In this document: piece after piece, positions 27,001 through 38,415 of the stretch
Numbering within the stretch: the first letter of the stretch is position 1
How the letters are laid out: each line of letters begins with the position of its first letter
From: Cyanoderma ruficeps
Lineage: Eukaryota; Chordata; Aves; Passeriformes; Timaliidae
Length of the DNA: 64,000 nt
Assembly (NCBI GenBank): GCA_008694505.1
Contig: VZDJ01007747.1
Span: 36,827,978-36,891,977, forward strand
Reading direction: 5' to 3'
Notes under the pieces: model-generated
Seen by the model: the letters and a program-made list of their open reading frames with translations, nothing else
Told to the model about the DNA's origin: nothing
The model's database searches: none
Translations under genes and position numbers: made by a program

Positions 27001-27686
27001 GACATGTAAATTTGATATTCCTTAGGCTGGAAAGAAAACAACTGGAAATAGGTGTTCCACAGGCTGCATGAGTGCTCTGCCGACTGCATTAACAGATGAC
27101 AAAAAAACACTACAGCTGCCAAAACCTTTGCTGGCATTTCCATGAAGAACCTTACTCAATAGACATGCTGAAAAAACCTGTAATATATAAGAGAGGTATG
27201 AGAATAGTCATAGTCTTCTGGTGTAACTGATGTGCTGGGCTTTTCTGTGTTGTCAGTGCTAGAGCTTACGTGGCTGGTGCTGACTGGGTGTGTAAGTTAC
27301 TGGTGAAAATGGAGACATTGAGGGGCTACCATTTTGCAATTACACAGCCTGTGTCATACATCTTTTATAGGCAATTCTGAAAAACATGATGTGCTGACAA
27401 CAGCATCTGCCTGGGGAATTTGCTGGAAAAGAATGGTCACACAGACAATAAAATCTCCAGAGCCGATTTTCAGGAAGCAGGAGTGCGGGACTGGTGTCTC
27501 TGCACTCTGCCTGTTTGCACTACATCACCTGTGTTATTAATCCTGAAAACCTTGTCACTGTCTGGAAACTATTTGCTTTGACTATATTCAGGACTCCCGG
27601 ACCCCATTTCTACCTGGCCCAAAGCAATTCCCTACACTGCAGGTAGTCCATTAAACAACACACAATTTCTGTTTAGGGTTTTAAAA

Positions 27687-27719
27687 AAATAGCCTTTTGC
27701 TTTTTGCAAAAGGCTATTT
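27687..27719. repeat. Perfect hairpin, 14-bp arms, 5-nt loop
   Basis: AAATAGCCTTTTGC (27687-27700), loop TTTTT, then GCAAAAGGCTATTT (27706-27719). Four more A:T pairs can form beyond a 3-nt GGA bulge on the right side. Confidence 0.97.
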
Positions 27720-30700
27720 GGATTTTTATTGACTGACTGTAGTAGACTATTATGTCACTTGGTCTGTAAAAACGCACAACCCATGAATGACATCAGTGTC
27801 AGAGATAAAAAGGAAAGGCCAAGGTCTGCAAAGGAGCTTAAGGTACTTAAATCCAACACATAGATCCTTGGATTTTTTCATACCTTTCAGAGAAATGGAA
27901 TTCCCATCAGTGAACATGTCTAGATGTCTACATTTCTGGTGTTGGAAATATGGACTTCTTTCAAAATCCTGATAGCAGAGCAGTATCTAACTCCTCTCAG
28001 GGCTCCTAAGCTCCACACATTTTGTCAGTCTTTCTCATTATGTCCCTGTCCCCTGGGGTACAGTCTCAGAATGCGTTCCAGTTCTGCTTGGAGAAAGGTG
28101 GGAGAAGGAGGTAAAATTTCTGGAAGTCTTTGACAATGCAATGATGAAGACACTCCGTGCATGAAAATTTTTCTCATGTCTAGTTTGTTCCAGAAGTTTT
28201 GAGACTGTTTTTTCATACAGGCCAGCTACAGAACCTCTCCTGTCTGTAGCTCCCCCTCAATCTTTAGTGAACACCTTCCACAGAAGAATAAATGCATGTC
28301 TAAGTGTCCACTGGTCTGTCACGGGGGGATCCAGACCACAGGGTTGTTGGTGCACAAACTGGTTTTTGCTCTTTTGAGGTTTCTCAATGGATGGTTTCAC
28401 TGTGCAGAGGCTGTTGAATAATCACTGGGTGGTGGAGGAAAGTGGTGAAAAGTCTCTCTGTTTTCGCTGGTAAGGCACTGTGCCCGGTTTATGGCCAATA
28501 CAAACCTGGCTCCTCTGCCCACATGAGACCTGCAGTGGTGTGGATGTTTGGTGGTGAGGGAGATTTGCATCTTCGCATTGTGAGGAAACTGCTGGGCTAG
28601 GATGGGGCCTCATTCAAGGCAAAAGTCATCCTTGGTCTTAAAAAAGGGTATCAAACCCTTGCATTTTCAGAGATGAGATAAGCAATCCATAAAACACTGA
28701 TGGGATGGAAAGCAGGAGATCTGGCCCAGGTTCTCTAAAATTTGGGAAGTTTTAGGTCATGGCACTGAGCAGAAGCCCCTAACCACCAGTACAGATGCTA
28801 GGATAGTCTGAGTTAAAGTACTCACATAATATCTTGTGATGCAGAAAAATACTGAGTCTCTCAGCAGGCACAAATAGGCCATGGCTTTTGAGGATCAGGA
28901 AAACTGGACTCCTGGGTGGCAAACACAGGAAAACCATCTGGAACATCATCAAAATGGTCTTCTTGTTTCTTAACTAGGTATACTATTACCTGTATCACAG
29001 GTCACTCCAAGATGGATGTTTAAAAAGCTCTTGTGAAGGCTCAGATTGCACTTGATAGCTTCAAAATGCTGCAAGCAGCCTTGCCATTGTCTGCAGGGTG
29101 TGTTGGAAGGGAGGCTGAAGAAGTGGGGATTGAAGCTGCATTCTTGGGGTGGGTGGATCCCTTGTCACCAGTTTTGGCAAGGTAGCTGTTGTGTCAAGGC
29201 TGTGTCTGCCCTCTGCATTTTGAGACACAGTGTTCTCGTCTCAGATCTTCAGATATCCCTGACGTTTCATGTCATTACTAACAGTAAAAAAAATTCTGTC
29301 TTTTATTTCTATTAAAAACCTGCTGTTTAGCTTAAAACAGATCAGTGATTTTTTGGGCAGTCTCTAGCATCTACCTGGACTACTGCTAAAATAAAAATCC
29401 ATTTGCTTCTCTTTAAGTAATGCACTCAAATATGGTCTCTGCAAAATGCAATTTCCATCTAATGCTTGAACTAGACCTCATGAAATAAGATGCTGAGAAA
29501 GATTTACGAGTCACTGCAGCTCAAGCTAATATGCTGATAGCTGTGGAATTTCAGATGTTTAAATAAAAAGTACTCACAGCTGCAGCAGGAGTTTCCTAAT
29601 TTGCCAAAAAACTCTTAGAAAATAACCCTCCAAAATGGTAAGTAAAGGTTTAGACTATATATGTGCACTTGACTTTTATACACTTTTAAATAGTTCTTGC
29701 AACAATTAAAAATAATTGTAGAATCATCTTTATCTGTAAAAATACTTCTGGGGGTAGAACAAGCAAGCAAGAGTGAGATGGACTTTTCTGTCTGCTCTGC
29801 CCCTGGGAATTCTCCTAGATGCATACACCTGATGGCACCTACTCTGCAGAATAGCTGCTAAAACCTCCAGAGTCCTCTGGGAAGTCTCTTATTGACTTAC
29901 CCTCCATTGAGATTTCCCTTGGCTTCTAAGCACAACATGAAGAGCATAACAGACCAGCTCCTGCCTTGAATAATCATTTGAAAGATTCAGCTAAAGGCTG
30001 CAACACCAATTTCATTATTAAAAATAATGGAGGATTTGATGCAATGGAAAGCTGATTTACAAATATGTCGCATGCCAAATCCAACTTTCAGGTTTCTTGG
30101 TTTGCTTAATGTTATTTCAAGATGTCAAATGGACCATACACTACCTTGTTTTCTGCAGGAAAGATAGACTGCAATCTACTTTTATATGTTTTATCCTTAT
30201 GGTAAGTGTCCAAAAGCAGGATAAAAAGCCATTTGAGAAGACAGTGCTTATAATCATGTAGCCGTGATTGTTTAAGAGTATTATTATTTTTCCAGTGTAT
30301 GTATGCTGGCATAATGCTGCTTTGGATACAGCTATGAATGTATATTAATAAAAACTTTGTTACCAGTATTATTCCTTGCCTGGCCAAAATCAGCTACACA
30401 AGTATAAGCATATGTATATAAGCACAACTGTGTTTATACCATTACCAGCTGCAGCTGGAGCCCCTCGTACAGGCAAACCCAAGCCCTTCAACTCTTCAGA
30501 ATACACCAAAATGGCACCAGCCTTAATGTTTAGAGATTTGACCCTCTTTTGTAAACAAATTATAAATCACTTTAGTCCTCTGTGTTTGGGGAATAGTCCT
30601 CAAGTGAACATGTTTAAAGAGATGTCATGCTTCCAACTGAGGCATTGGAAACATTTGATTTTTTTTGCGGTGTCTTTCAAGAACCAGTTGTGTCAAGCAA

Positions 30701-30905
30701 GCCAAGTGTTTGATGTTGGTTTTCTGACAGGAGAATTTAGAAATGTATTGTTTGGGCTGATTTTGGATAATACAAACGTTTCCATGCTTTGATGAGTCCT
30801 TGATGTTTTAGTACTTTAGAGGAAAGATGACAACAACATCAAACTTCAGTCAAGGCCCTTCTATTATATTTCAGTTATATATAGTCAGAAATCCAGCTTC
30901 AGGGT

Positions 30906-31412
30906 AATCATGGACTCCTAGAATGGTTTGGGTTGGAAGGCACCTCAAAGATCTTCTAGTTCCAATCCCCTGCAATGGACAGGGACACCTCCTACTAGAT
31001 CTGGTTATTCAGAGCCCCATCCAGCCTGGTCGTGAACATATCCAGGGACGGGGAGTCTACAACCTCTCTGGGCAACGTGTCCCAGTGTCTCACCACCCTC
31101 ACAGTGAAGAATTTCTTCCTTTTATCCAATCCAATCCAATCCAATCCAATCCAATCCAATCCAATCATCCAATCCAATCCAATCCAATCCAATTCCCCTT
31201 TCAGTTTAAAGCCATCCCTATTTGTCCTATCACTACATACCCTTGTCAAAAGCCCCTCTCCAGCTCTCTTTTATCCCCTTGAGTCACTGGAAGCTGCCCT
31301 AAGGTCTCCTTGGAGTCTTCTCCTCTCTGGGCTGAACAACTCCAGCTGTCTCAGACTGTCTTCATAGGAGACATGCTCCAGCCCTCTGATCACAACCTGG
31401 ATGTGGACTGAC
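30906..31412 (-). mobile_element. CR1 LINE 3' tail with internal CCAAT array
   Basis: A minus-strand CR1 of about 505 bp, beginning GGTTTGGGTTGGAAGGCACC. The minus translation contains KKFFTVRVVRHWDTLPREVV and SPSLDMF, the pol C terminus. It is the best preserved CR1 here. A pentanucleotide array (31126-31193) interrupts the coding tail just upstream of KKFFTVRV. The right end, around GCTCCAGCCCTCTGATCA, is truncated. Confidence 0.95.
31126..31193. repeat. (CCAAT)n pentanucleotide array inside CR1
   Basis: Eight perfect CCAAT units, a 3-bp interruption (CAT), then five more units. On the CR1 coding strand it is (ATTGG)n, read as Asp-Trp-Ile-Gly-Leu repeats. CR1 normally has TTGGAT-like codons (Leu-Asp-Ile) right before Lys-Lys-Phe-Phe, which gives a plausible seed for slippage. 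Confidence 0.97.
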
Positions 31413-33538
31413 TACCTCACACGTGGGCTCTTGGTGAACACCATCCTATGAGAGTGTTGTAAACCCAGTAGTACTTCTGTGCTGGTGCACGGAGTTAATT
31501 TTGGATCCAAAGTGACAGTTTCATGTCCAAATTATTAAAAATACACAGGGAAGAGATGCAACACAGAGACATTTCTGAACAATCTGTTGATTGAGCTGGT
31601 TGCCTGTCCATCCATGGCATTGCTCTGAACTCAGATAATCCACTAATAGTTAGGGGAAGTTGGCTGTGAATGAGTTTACTGGTGAAGAAATACATCTTCT
31701 AAAGCAGTGGTAATTTTACTCTTAACATAGAAAATTATCTTGCTTCTGTTCTTAGAATAGGACATAAGTTAGATGTAAATCCAATTAATTGTTTTTAATT
31801 TGCTGGTCATTGTAGAAGGCAGTGCTTTTCAAGGCTTGTTTCAAAGTTCACTGAAGTCTGTAGATGCTTCTCAGCTGTTTTTCATGGGCTGTTTCTCCAG
31901 TTTCTTAGTAAGTCTGTATTTGCAATGTCTCAGCTTCCATGATTCATTATATTGCTCAAACTTCACACTTTGAGATGACATGAATATGTGATATCAGTTT
32001 AAGGAGAATAAAAATCATTAGAGAATTGTTCCAAGGACATTTGGGACCACCTAGCATTAAATGAGGTTATGCATTTTCAGTTCATCTCACTGCAGCCAGT
32101 CAGTACGTGTCATTCCGAGAAGACGCAGCTGAGTTAGGATGATTTCCAGTTCACCGTAGGTTTTTGGGAATTTGCTGCAACAAATGAATACTCAGTCTCT
32201 CCTAGGAGAGGGAACCTACGAGACATCACTGGGTGTGTAAAACAAATATCTTCCAAGGGATCAACAACATCAGATGCTATTTGACCACTGATAAAACAAG
32301 ACACAGGCAGTTCAGAACAGGCAGTAAATTTTATACTTTGAAAACAAATGTCCTTTCAAGTGCGAATTCAGCATTTAATCAAAGCTTGTGGTCACAAGAG
32401 AATTGTCAGCTTTGTTTTCCCTTGTTCCTTCTTTTTTTTTGTGGGTTGCTTTTATTAGCATGGTCTTCGATATTTCCTAGAAACTCTTCTCATTTTTTTG
32501 TTATTTTTAAGAGGTAGGCTGCTGCAAAAGTATTGCTGTGCAAAGCACTCTAGTGTCAAACTTCTCTTTGTTTGCAATGTTTTAAAAATAGTTCTGTATT
32601 TAAATACTCTCTAGCACTGAAGGAATAACTGAGCCGTTTCCTTTATGGTTCATATTGAACCATATGTATGTGACACAGTGCTGTACAGGACTTCATATTT
32701 TATTCATTAATTTAGCTTAAGAGAGTAGCTGTTTGATGTGCAGCTATTTCAAGCCAATTCTACTTTCTAAAGTCCTTCTAATCAAATTGGATAGCCTCCT
32801 GATATAAATATTTAATTTTAAAAATCCTCACACTTGTGAAAATTTTTATTCTTTCAAACTGTTCTTCCATGCATGAAGAAGCTGATGTTACTCTCATATA
32901 AACACAAAGACATTAACATTCGTCTTCTACCTTCTAGTCAGCTTGTGTAAACATGCTTCAGTATAATTAACTAGTTTAATATTTGGGATTGAGTTTGGAC
33001 ATGTGACAATGCTGTATCTGCTCCTGTCTGTAGCTCTGTCTGTAGCTAATTTGAGGAAGAAATTGCAGATTTCCTAATGAATTTACCAAACTTTGAGCCA
33101 CAGCAAGGAGGGAATCATGGCATTGCCTGTCTCTGAGGGGCTGTGCAGGCATCACCCTGTTATTTCAAGGCCCTTGTGTCCAGTACAGCGCTGGAGATGG
33201 GGAGTGCTGGACTGGCACCACAAAGAGGTTTGAGGTGGGTGACACGTGCCCAGTGCCACAGCCAGGCACCAGCAACCTCTGAGCACTGCAGTCCTCACAC
33301 ACAGCCTGTCCTGGCACCTGCACCAAGGACACTGGGAGCAGCTGTCATCCCCTTCAGCTGCAGCATCTGGACCTGTGTCCTGAGCATAGACACTCACTCT
33401 GCAAAGGCTCAACTCAGAGATGACATTTAAAGAATAGTTGGAGGGAAAGAAGGCTGAAGCAAAACTGGCCTTTTAGGTCATAGGTCATATCCTAATGATT
33501 ACAAACTGGGCTAAAAATATGAGAGACGTTGGGTGATT

Positions 33539-33568
33539 TTCTCTTTCTCTCTCTCTCTCTCTCTCTTT
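33539..33568. repeat. (CT)n microsatellite followed by T tract
   Basis: About 12 CT units running into a TTTTG/T8 tract to 33578. Simple sequence. Confidence 0.95.
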
Positions 33569-35474
33569 TGTTTTTTTTAATGTTTTGGGAATTTTCAATT
33601 ATTCCTGCAGCCCAGGAGGGCTCCTGGCTGTGTTTTACCTCATGCCGTTGTGTTGAGGCAAGTGTGGATGTGCGAGTGGGAGGCTTTACAGAAGAAAGTG
33701 AGCTACCAGTAAAACGTAGCTTCTTCCAGGATTTACAGCAGCTGAATGAAAGTTTTCCACATCACACTTAAAGACTTAGATTACTATTCAATTATAGCTG
33801 ACTTTTTTGGAGTTAATCTTTAACCCCTCTGCCAGTCTTTTTCTCTCTATTGAGGATATATACTTCCCTCCTTGTACCTCAAAGAGAGGTTTAATATCTA
33901 TCTTATATTACCTCACCCCTTCCATCTTCCCACCAATAGATAATTGCTCCTGGGAGATGTACTTAGGATTTTGTGTGGTCCAGTTCTGAAAGATTTTGGA
34001 CACGAGAAACAGCCTCTTTCCTTATGGCACGGCTTCACATCCTACTTTGTTCAAGTGGTAGAAGTTGTATTCCAGTTTCAATTTTCCTTTTTCCTAACTT
34101 GGTCCTGTGAGAGCCCATTTAATTATGCCAAGCAACAAAGCCAATTCTCATTCAGCCAAATTGGTGTTGGCTTAGTCTAACTCCCCCTTGGAAAAGCACC
34201 ATGCATGTGACAGAGTGGTAAAGCAAAGACATTCCCCCAACAGTGTCCAGTGGGTTTGCTGAGACTTGACCCCTCACACCTGGGCATGAGCCCGAGGGAA
34301 AGCGAACAGCCTGGGCCCACATCTCCACTTTTTCCATCAGTTTGATTTCTTTTTTCTACAACCTGCTAAAAATGTTGATTTTTCTATTTAAAATAAAATA
34401 AACCCCTGTATTTTTCAGCTCATTGTTATTTACCACAAGCGGGACTGAATCACGTTTCTGCATTTCCTCTCCCTTTTTCACTTCCCAAACCTGGCTACAG
34501 ACAAATTTGAAATGCTCTGTGGCAGACAGCAGAACAGCAGGCAGACACATGGAACGTATACTGAACATTTTGAATGGACTCTGGAAAGAAATTTTGCATT
34601 TATTAGAAGATGGAAACACTTTTGTTTCTAATGTGCAATTAGGGAATTAAAAATCATTAAAGAAAACCCAAATAGTCAGGATAAAAAAATTCCAACAGCC
34701 TAATACCCCTAGCAACGTCCAGGCCTGGCATTTAAATCTCTCTCTTTCAAGGTGTGATTCTTTCCACTCTCCCTCTCCCATCCATGGCCACAAATCAATA
34801 TTTAATGCCATTTGCACACTTAGAAAATCTGCTCCTTCTGCTCTTCTCTCCTGCCCTTCCCAAAAGCAGGGAAAGGGTCTCTTAAGAACTGACACTTTGC
34901 AAGAGAGGCTGTTAAACAAGAGTTGGGCAAGTTTGGATTTTTTCCAGAGCAATTCCTAGCACAGCAGCTGTGAGGGTCCTGTCAAAACACCAGCCTAAAT
35001 CATTTACTTGCTGTTCTTTGCCATTCCTCTATCTGTGAGCAAACCAAAAATACAGAGGAACTGTGGGGCTCTGAGCAACACACTGAGTATAGCATTTGAG
35101 ATGATGGTGTGTATTTAACAAGAAATGTTTTATAATTGAAACAGAGATAGTAGGAGCTAAATATAGACCTTTAAATTAATTTGGACTCTGGAGTTGGCAG
35201 TTTTGTCTTTATGGTATTTGTATGATTTCCTTACTTGAACCAACATAAAGTGATTTTATTTTTTTTTTTAGACTGCAGCATTTCAATGATATAACATTTT
35301 TGGTATACATCAGCATGGAATATCTGGCAAGTGCAAGTCAAATTTTAAAATCAGATTTTTTCCTCTTAGACAAAGTTCCTGTGATGAAATCAAACTGGGC
35401 ATTACTGAACCCCTCAAAGCGTGACAGAGGGAAATAATTTTTTTGTCAGATCTATTATTTTTGTTTAATTTTGA

Positions 35475-35864
35475 TTAACAGGTCTGGGGTGATGATTCTT
35501 TCATTCTGTTTGTAGAGAGACATGAGTTATTTCCTCCCGCACTGATGCCAAGCCAGAAGTGCTCAGAGACAACTGAGTCGCCTGTGCACCATTTATTGCT
35601 GCCATGCCAAGCTATAAAGTCCTCTTCTGTGATTTCCCCCTTGAAAAGCTCCTGAAGAAATTGCTGCACCACGTTGTGGATATTCTCTAAATTCTCCTGG
35701 GGAAATGGGAAGCTATCTCCTTTCCTGTAGGGCAGATGTTGCCCAGCCAATGAAAAGCAAAAGCACAGTGGGTTGTCATTGCCCGTGGATACCTGGCTGT
35801 TGTGGGAAGCACAGGGTACGGCAGAAAAGAAACCAGGGTAATAAAAAGCAAAACATAAAAAGGT
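35475..35864 (-). other. Unassigned open stretch, possible exon
   Basis: A minus-strand frame is open for about 130 codons from just after a TAA near 35865 to the stop at 35475. It has no ATG at its start. Within it, TTTCCCCAG at about 35705 would be a good acceptor, followed by ENLENIHNVVQQFLQELFKG and then EITEEDFIAW. This is protein-like: an amphipathic helix followed by an acidic turn, loosely recalling the 'L..G.I..EEF' pattern of TAFH/W2-type helical domains. I cannot name a gene. It lies about 560 bp downstream of the ACOX3 pseudo-exon on the same strand. No convincing downstream donor was seen. It may be chance. Confidence 0.25.
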
Positions 35865-36427
35865 TTCTTAGTCCTTAAATTTCCCAGTAAATGGGCAGTA
35901 AAACATTGTGAGTGGTCCTCTCACCGAGCTGTAGCTCCCTGTAAAACAGGAGTCAAGTCTCAGCTAATTTCTAAAACTGGGATTAATCCCATTGTAACAC
36001 AGGATTAGTACTGCCCATTGGAAGTGTGTCACTCTAGTGAATACTGAAAAAGCCTAGATGCCAGTTCAGAGTCAGAGAATCCTATTCGAAGAACAGAATG
36101 ACCCAGGAAAACTCAAAGATCAATGTGAGAAAATAAATAACTTGAAAGTGGCCCTGTAGAAGAGGTTTTATACAACTTTTTCTTTCCAAAACAAATTGTT
36201 TGGCTAAAGATACCAACACTGCTTCAGTTCAGTCTCAATAGAAATAAACAAAATATATTTTTCATTAAAACCAGAGATCACTGAATAACAGGATTTAACT
36301 TCCCACCACATCCTATTTCTAGCTGCAGGCCTTTTGAAAATGCACCATCATCCCAGTGGCAGAAGTGGGACTGCTGTCTGAGCTCTCTGGTGACGAGCTT
36401 TCCAATAACAGCAAGTCTCATCTTCAC

Positions 36428-36504
36428 CTCTCCATCAGGGCTGCCAGGGGGTGAGTTCAGAATTAAGTCAGGAGGGGCAAAGACATCACTGCATCATCTT
36501 TCAG
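36428..36504 (-). pseudogene. Decayed copy of ACOX3 exon D
   Basis: Aligns end to end with ACOX3 exon D (58850-58936): 77 bp against 87 bp, with one clean 10-bp gap and about 15 substitutions in 77 aligned bases (my hand count, ~80% identity). The deletion removes the bases for Ala-Leu-Val and shifts the frame, giving a stop shortly after. The donor side is still GAG/GTGAAG. The acceptor CAG has become GGG, although an AG two bases further out follows a long T tract. About half of the differences are silent third-position changes, which suggests the copy spent time under coding selection. No other ACOX3 exon copy was found near it, so it is an orphan exon fragment, not a processed retrocopy: neighbouring exons are not fused to it. 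Confidence 0.8.
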
Positions 36505-37216
36505 CCCTTCAAAAAAAAACCCAAAGAGCACATACTTGGCAGCACTTTAATTTCTATGGTTACTTATGAATAACAGCACAGCTGGGGAACTGTTGCTACA
36601 ATCCACTAGCAGAGATCATTTAAGAGGTCACACTTAAGCAGATCCATTAAAAAAGTACTGTTTTTTTCTGACATAATAAAACTGAGGGTTGTAGGTTGTA
36701 CTCTTTATGTTACTATGAAGTGGACTATCCTGTTACTCATAATTTTGCCCTCATTGTTTCAAAAGCAATAGGAGGAAGGATGGCTCTTTATTTAAGACAC
36801 CAACCAGGACTGATGATTTCTGGATGGAATCTTGATCAGGACCAAGAATCACCTGGATTTTGTCAGTCACAGATGTTGATGTCTCCCATGCTAATGCAGG
36901 CCAGTGCTTCACACAGCTCAGAGAGACTTTCTGGCTGAGGACATCTGCACCAAGGCTTTGCTTTCTACCAAAGGCACAGGAACACAATTTTCCAGCAAAG
37001 TCCAGAAAAAATAATAGAGTAACCCTGAATCGGAATTATTTGGAAGCTCTGACAGATTTCCTGTACAACCTGGGTGAAATGGCTGGTTTATGCTTTCAGT
37101 TTTGATCTTTTTTGTTTCTTAGTTATCAGAGCAGCAGTCATGAAGCCCTGGTAACTTCATTGTGTTATTAATGATACAGATTGATTGGGGGGGTTGAGAA
37201 ATTAAACTTTTTAAGT
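36505..37216. other. Intergenic between pseudo-exon and LTR
   Basis: I searched the minus strand here for copies of ACOX3 exons A-C and found none. Nothing else recognised. Confidence 0.6.
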
Positions 37217-37970
37217 TGTTAGAAAACACAGGCAAGAGGCAAAGAGGCGAACGTGGAAGAATGCAAGGTCCAATCTGCAAGTGAAAAGAACATGCCAGCT
37301 CAGTCCTCACAACCCTCAACAGCCAAGATTATCCTTGGGCTTTCAGAGGAAAATGGGCCCATCCCCAGACCGAATGGCTCAGTCCTCACAGCCCTCAACA
37401 GCTAAGATTATGTTTGAGGCTTTCAGAGGAGAGTGAGCCCATCCCTGGATCAAGACAGCCAAAACTGCTCCTATTCAGGAGGGGACCCCGAAAACTTACA
37501 TCTGGATATCTGGGGACAGGGACCCTCTCTGCAACTGAAAGCAGGCTGAGCCAAACCCTCGGAACCCCATTCAGATTCGGCAAAATACCATCAGAACCTG
37601 AATGGGAACGCAGTTTCCAAAAGAAAATCCTGGCCCGAGGAAAAATAAACCGTATAAAAACTGGACTTTGGAAACCACATGTCGGAGTGTAGATGGTCAC
37701 GGACCCAGCGTGGGTTGACCTGAGATCTGCCTCCCAGTTCGATCGAACTCAAACTCTGCTGTGACAGGGATTTTTTGTCAGATTTATGACAATTCGGCCA
37801 AATTGTGTCATTTTGCTATTTTTGCTTGTTTTATTGCTTGTTATATTTTTTTCTTTCTTTTGTATTGTCTTTTTGTTGTTTTTTGTTCAAGATCTCTATA
37901 ATCTATCTAATCTTCATTTTAATAAAGTTTAGATCTTGATTAAGAGATCTGTGTCCAGATTTTTATAACA
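37217..37970 (+). mobile_element. Solo endogenous-retrovirus LTR
   Basis: 754 bp bounded by TGTTA...TAACA (arms extend to TTGTTA/TAACAA). It contains a TATA box TATAAAAA at 37653, a T-rich R/U5-like stretch and AATAAA at 37921, 44 bp before the right end. The U3 part holds a 79-bp imperfect tandem duplication (37299-37377 and 37378-37457) and many CpGs. No primer-binding site or gag/pol sequence follows the right end, so it is a solo LTR. I do not see a target-site duplication. Open frames of about 100 codons on both strands at 37395-37700 lie wholly inside U3 and are not taken as genes. Confidence 0.75.
37299..37457 (+). repeat. 79-bp tandem duplication in LTR U3
   Basis: Two adjacent copies, both starting CTCAGTCCTCACA and carrying CCCTCAACAGC.AAGATTAT, then GGCTTTCAGAGGA and GCCCATCCC. 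They differ by several substitutions. U3 tandem duplications typically multiply enhancer sites, though the function here is inferred only. Confidence 0.88.
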
Positions 37971-38300
37971 ATTGCAATAAATGTATCTTTAATTGGTGGA
38001 ACAGACTTTAAAAGCCTTTTAGCCAAGGAAAAGTTATTGCTTTGTGTTTCACAGTGTTCTAATCAGGAGGGAAATGAAGGCAAAATTCACCCTTATTTTG
38101 TCTGCCAGGCACTTCCTGCTGTCTCCTCTGAAGCAAATTCACTCCTGAACAGCCTGGAATAAGGACTTGAAGTACTTATTTTACTTTTGCAAATTCAAAA
38201 AGGCGGCACGTCATCAGGGAATGGAAAAACTGTTATTTTACTTGTTTATGGGTAGAATTTTAAAGGACACTATTATAAATATAAAATAATTACTAAACTT

Positions 38301-38415
38301 AGAATCACCGAATCATAAATCATAGAATAGTTTGGTTTGGGAGGGACCTTAAAGATCATCGTGTCCCACCCCTCCCCCCAACACGGGCAGGGATGTCACC
38401 CCCTGGATCAGGTTT
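38301..38415 (-). mobile_element. Short CR1 3' end
   Basis: The 3'-most ~115 bp of a CR1 on the minus strand: AATCATAAATCATAGAATAG terminal words, then GGGAGGGACCTTAAAGATCAT and a C-rich stretch. Nothing of the coding tail remains. Confidence 0.88.

Larger units (their letters stand above)
19055..30905. other. Intergenic, AT island and hairpin only
   Basis: Contains the AT island (23884-24016) and the hairpin at 27687. A CpG-bearing block at about 28318-28640 that begins TGTCACGGGGGGATCC resembles an LTR edge but lacks a second boundary. No gene recognised. Confidence 0.6.
31413..36427. other. Intergenic, mostly featureless
   Basis: Apart from the CT microsatellite and the unassigned open stretch at 35475-35864, I see nothing. 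A relatively GC-rich patch at 33140-33430 is open in several frames but shows no motif. Confidence 0.55.

Noticed and set aside
27687..27719. MicroRNA precursor
   Set aside because: The stem is at most 18 bp with a 5-nt loop, too short for a canonical pre-miRNA.
30376..30792. 138-codon plus-strand open frame
   Set aside because: No recognisable domain and no splice or promoter context; consistent with chance.
30923..31367. Open frames of about 84-119 codons with Asp-Trp-Ile-Gly-Leu or Ser-Asn-Pro-Ile-Gln repeats
   Set aside because: They are translations of the CR1 tail and its pentanucleotide array, not a host repeat protein.
36330..36425. Val-Ile-Gly-Lys-Leu just after the pseudo-exon, possibly a remnant of the ACOX3 C terminus
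   Set aside because: Only four or five residues agree with the terminal exon's NKP-x-IG region, and an intron should separate them; probably coincidence.
37395..37700. Overlapping open frames of about 100 codons on both strands
   Set aside because: They lie wholly inside the U3 part of the solo LTR, and neither resembles a retroviral or host protein.
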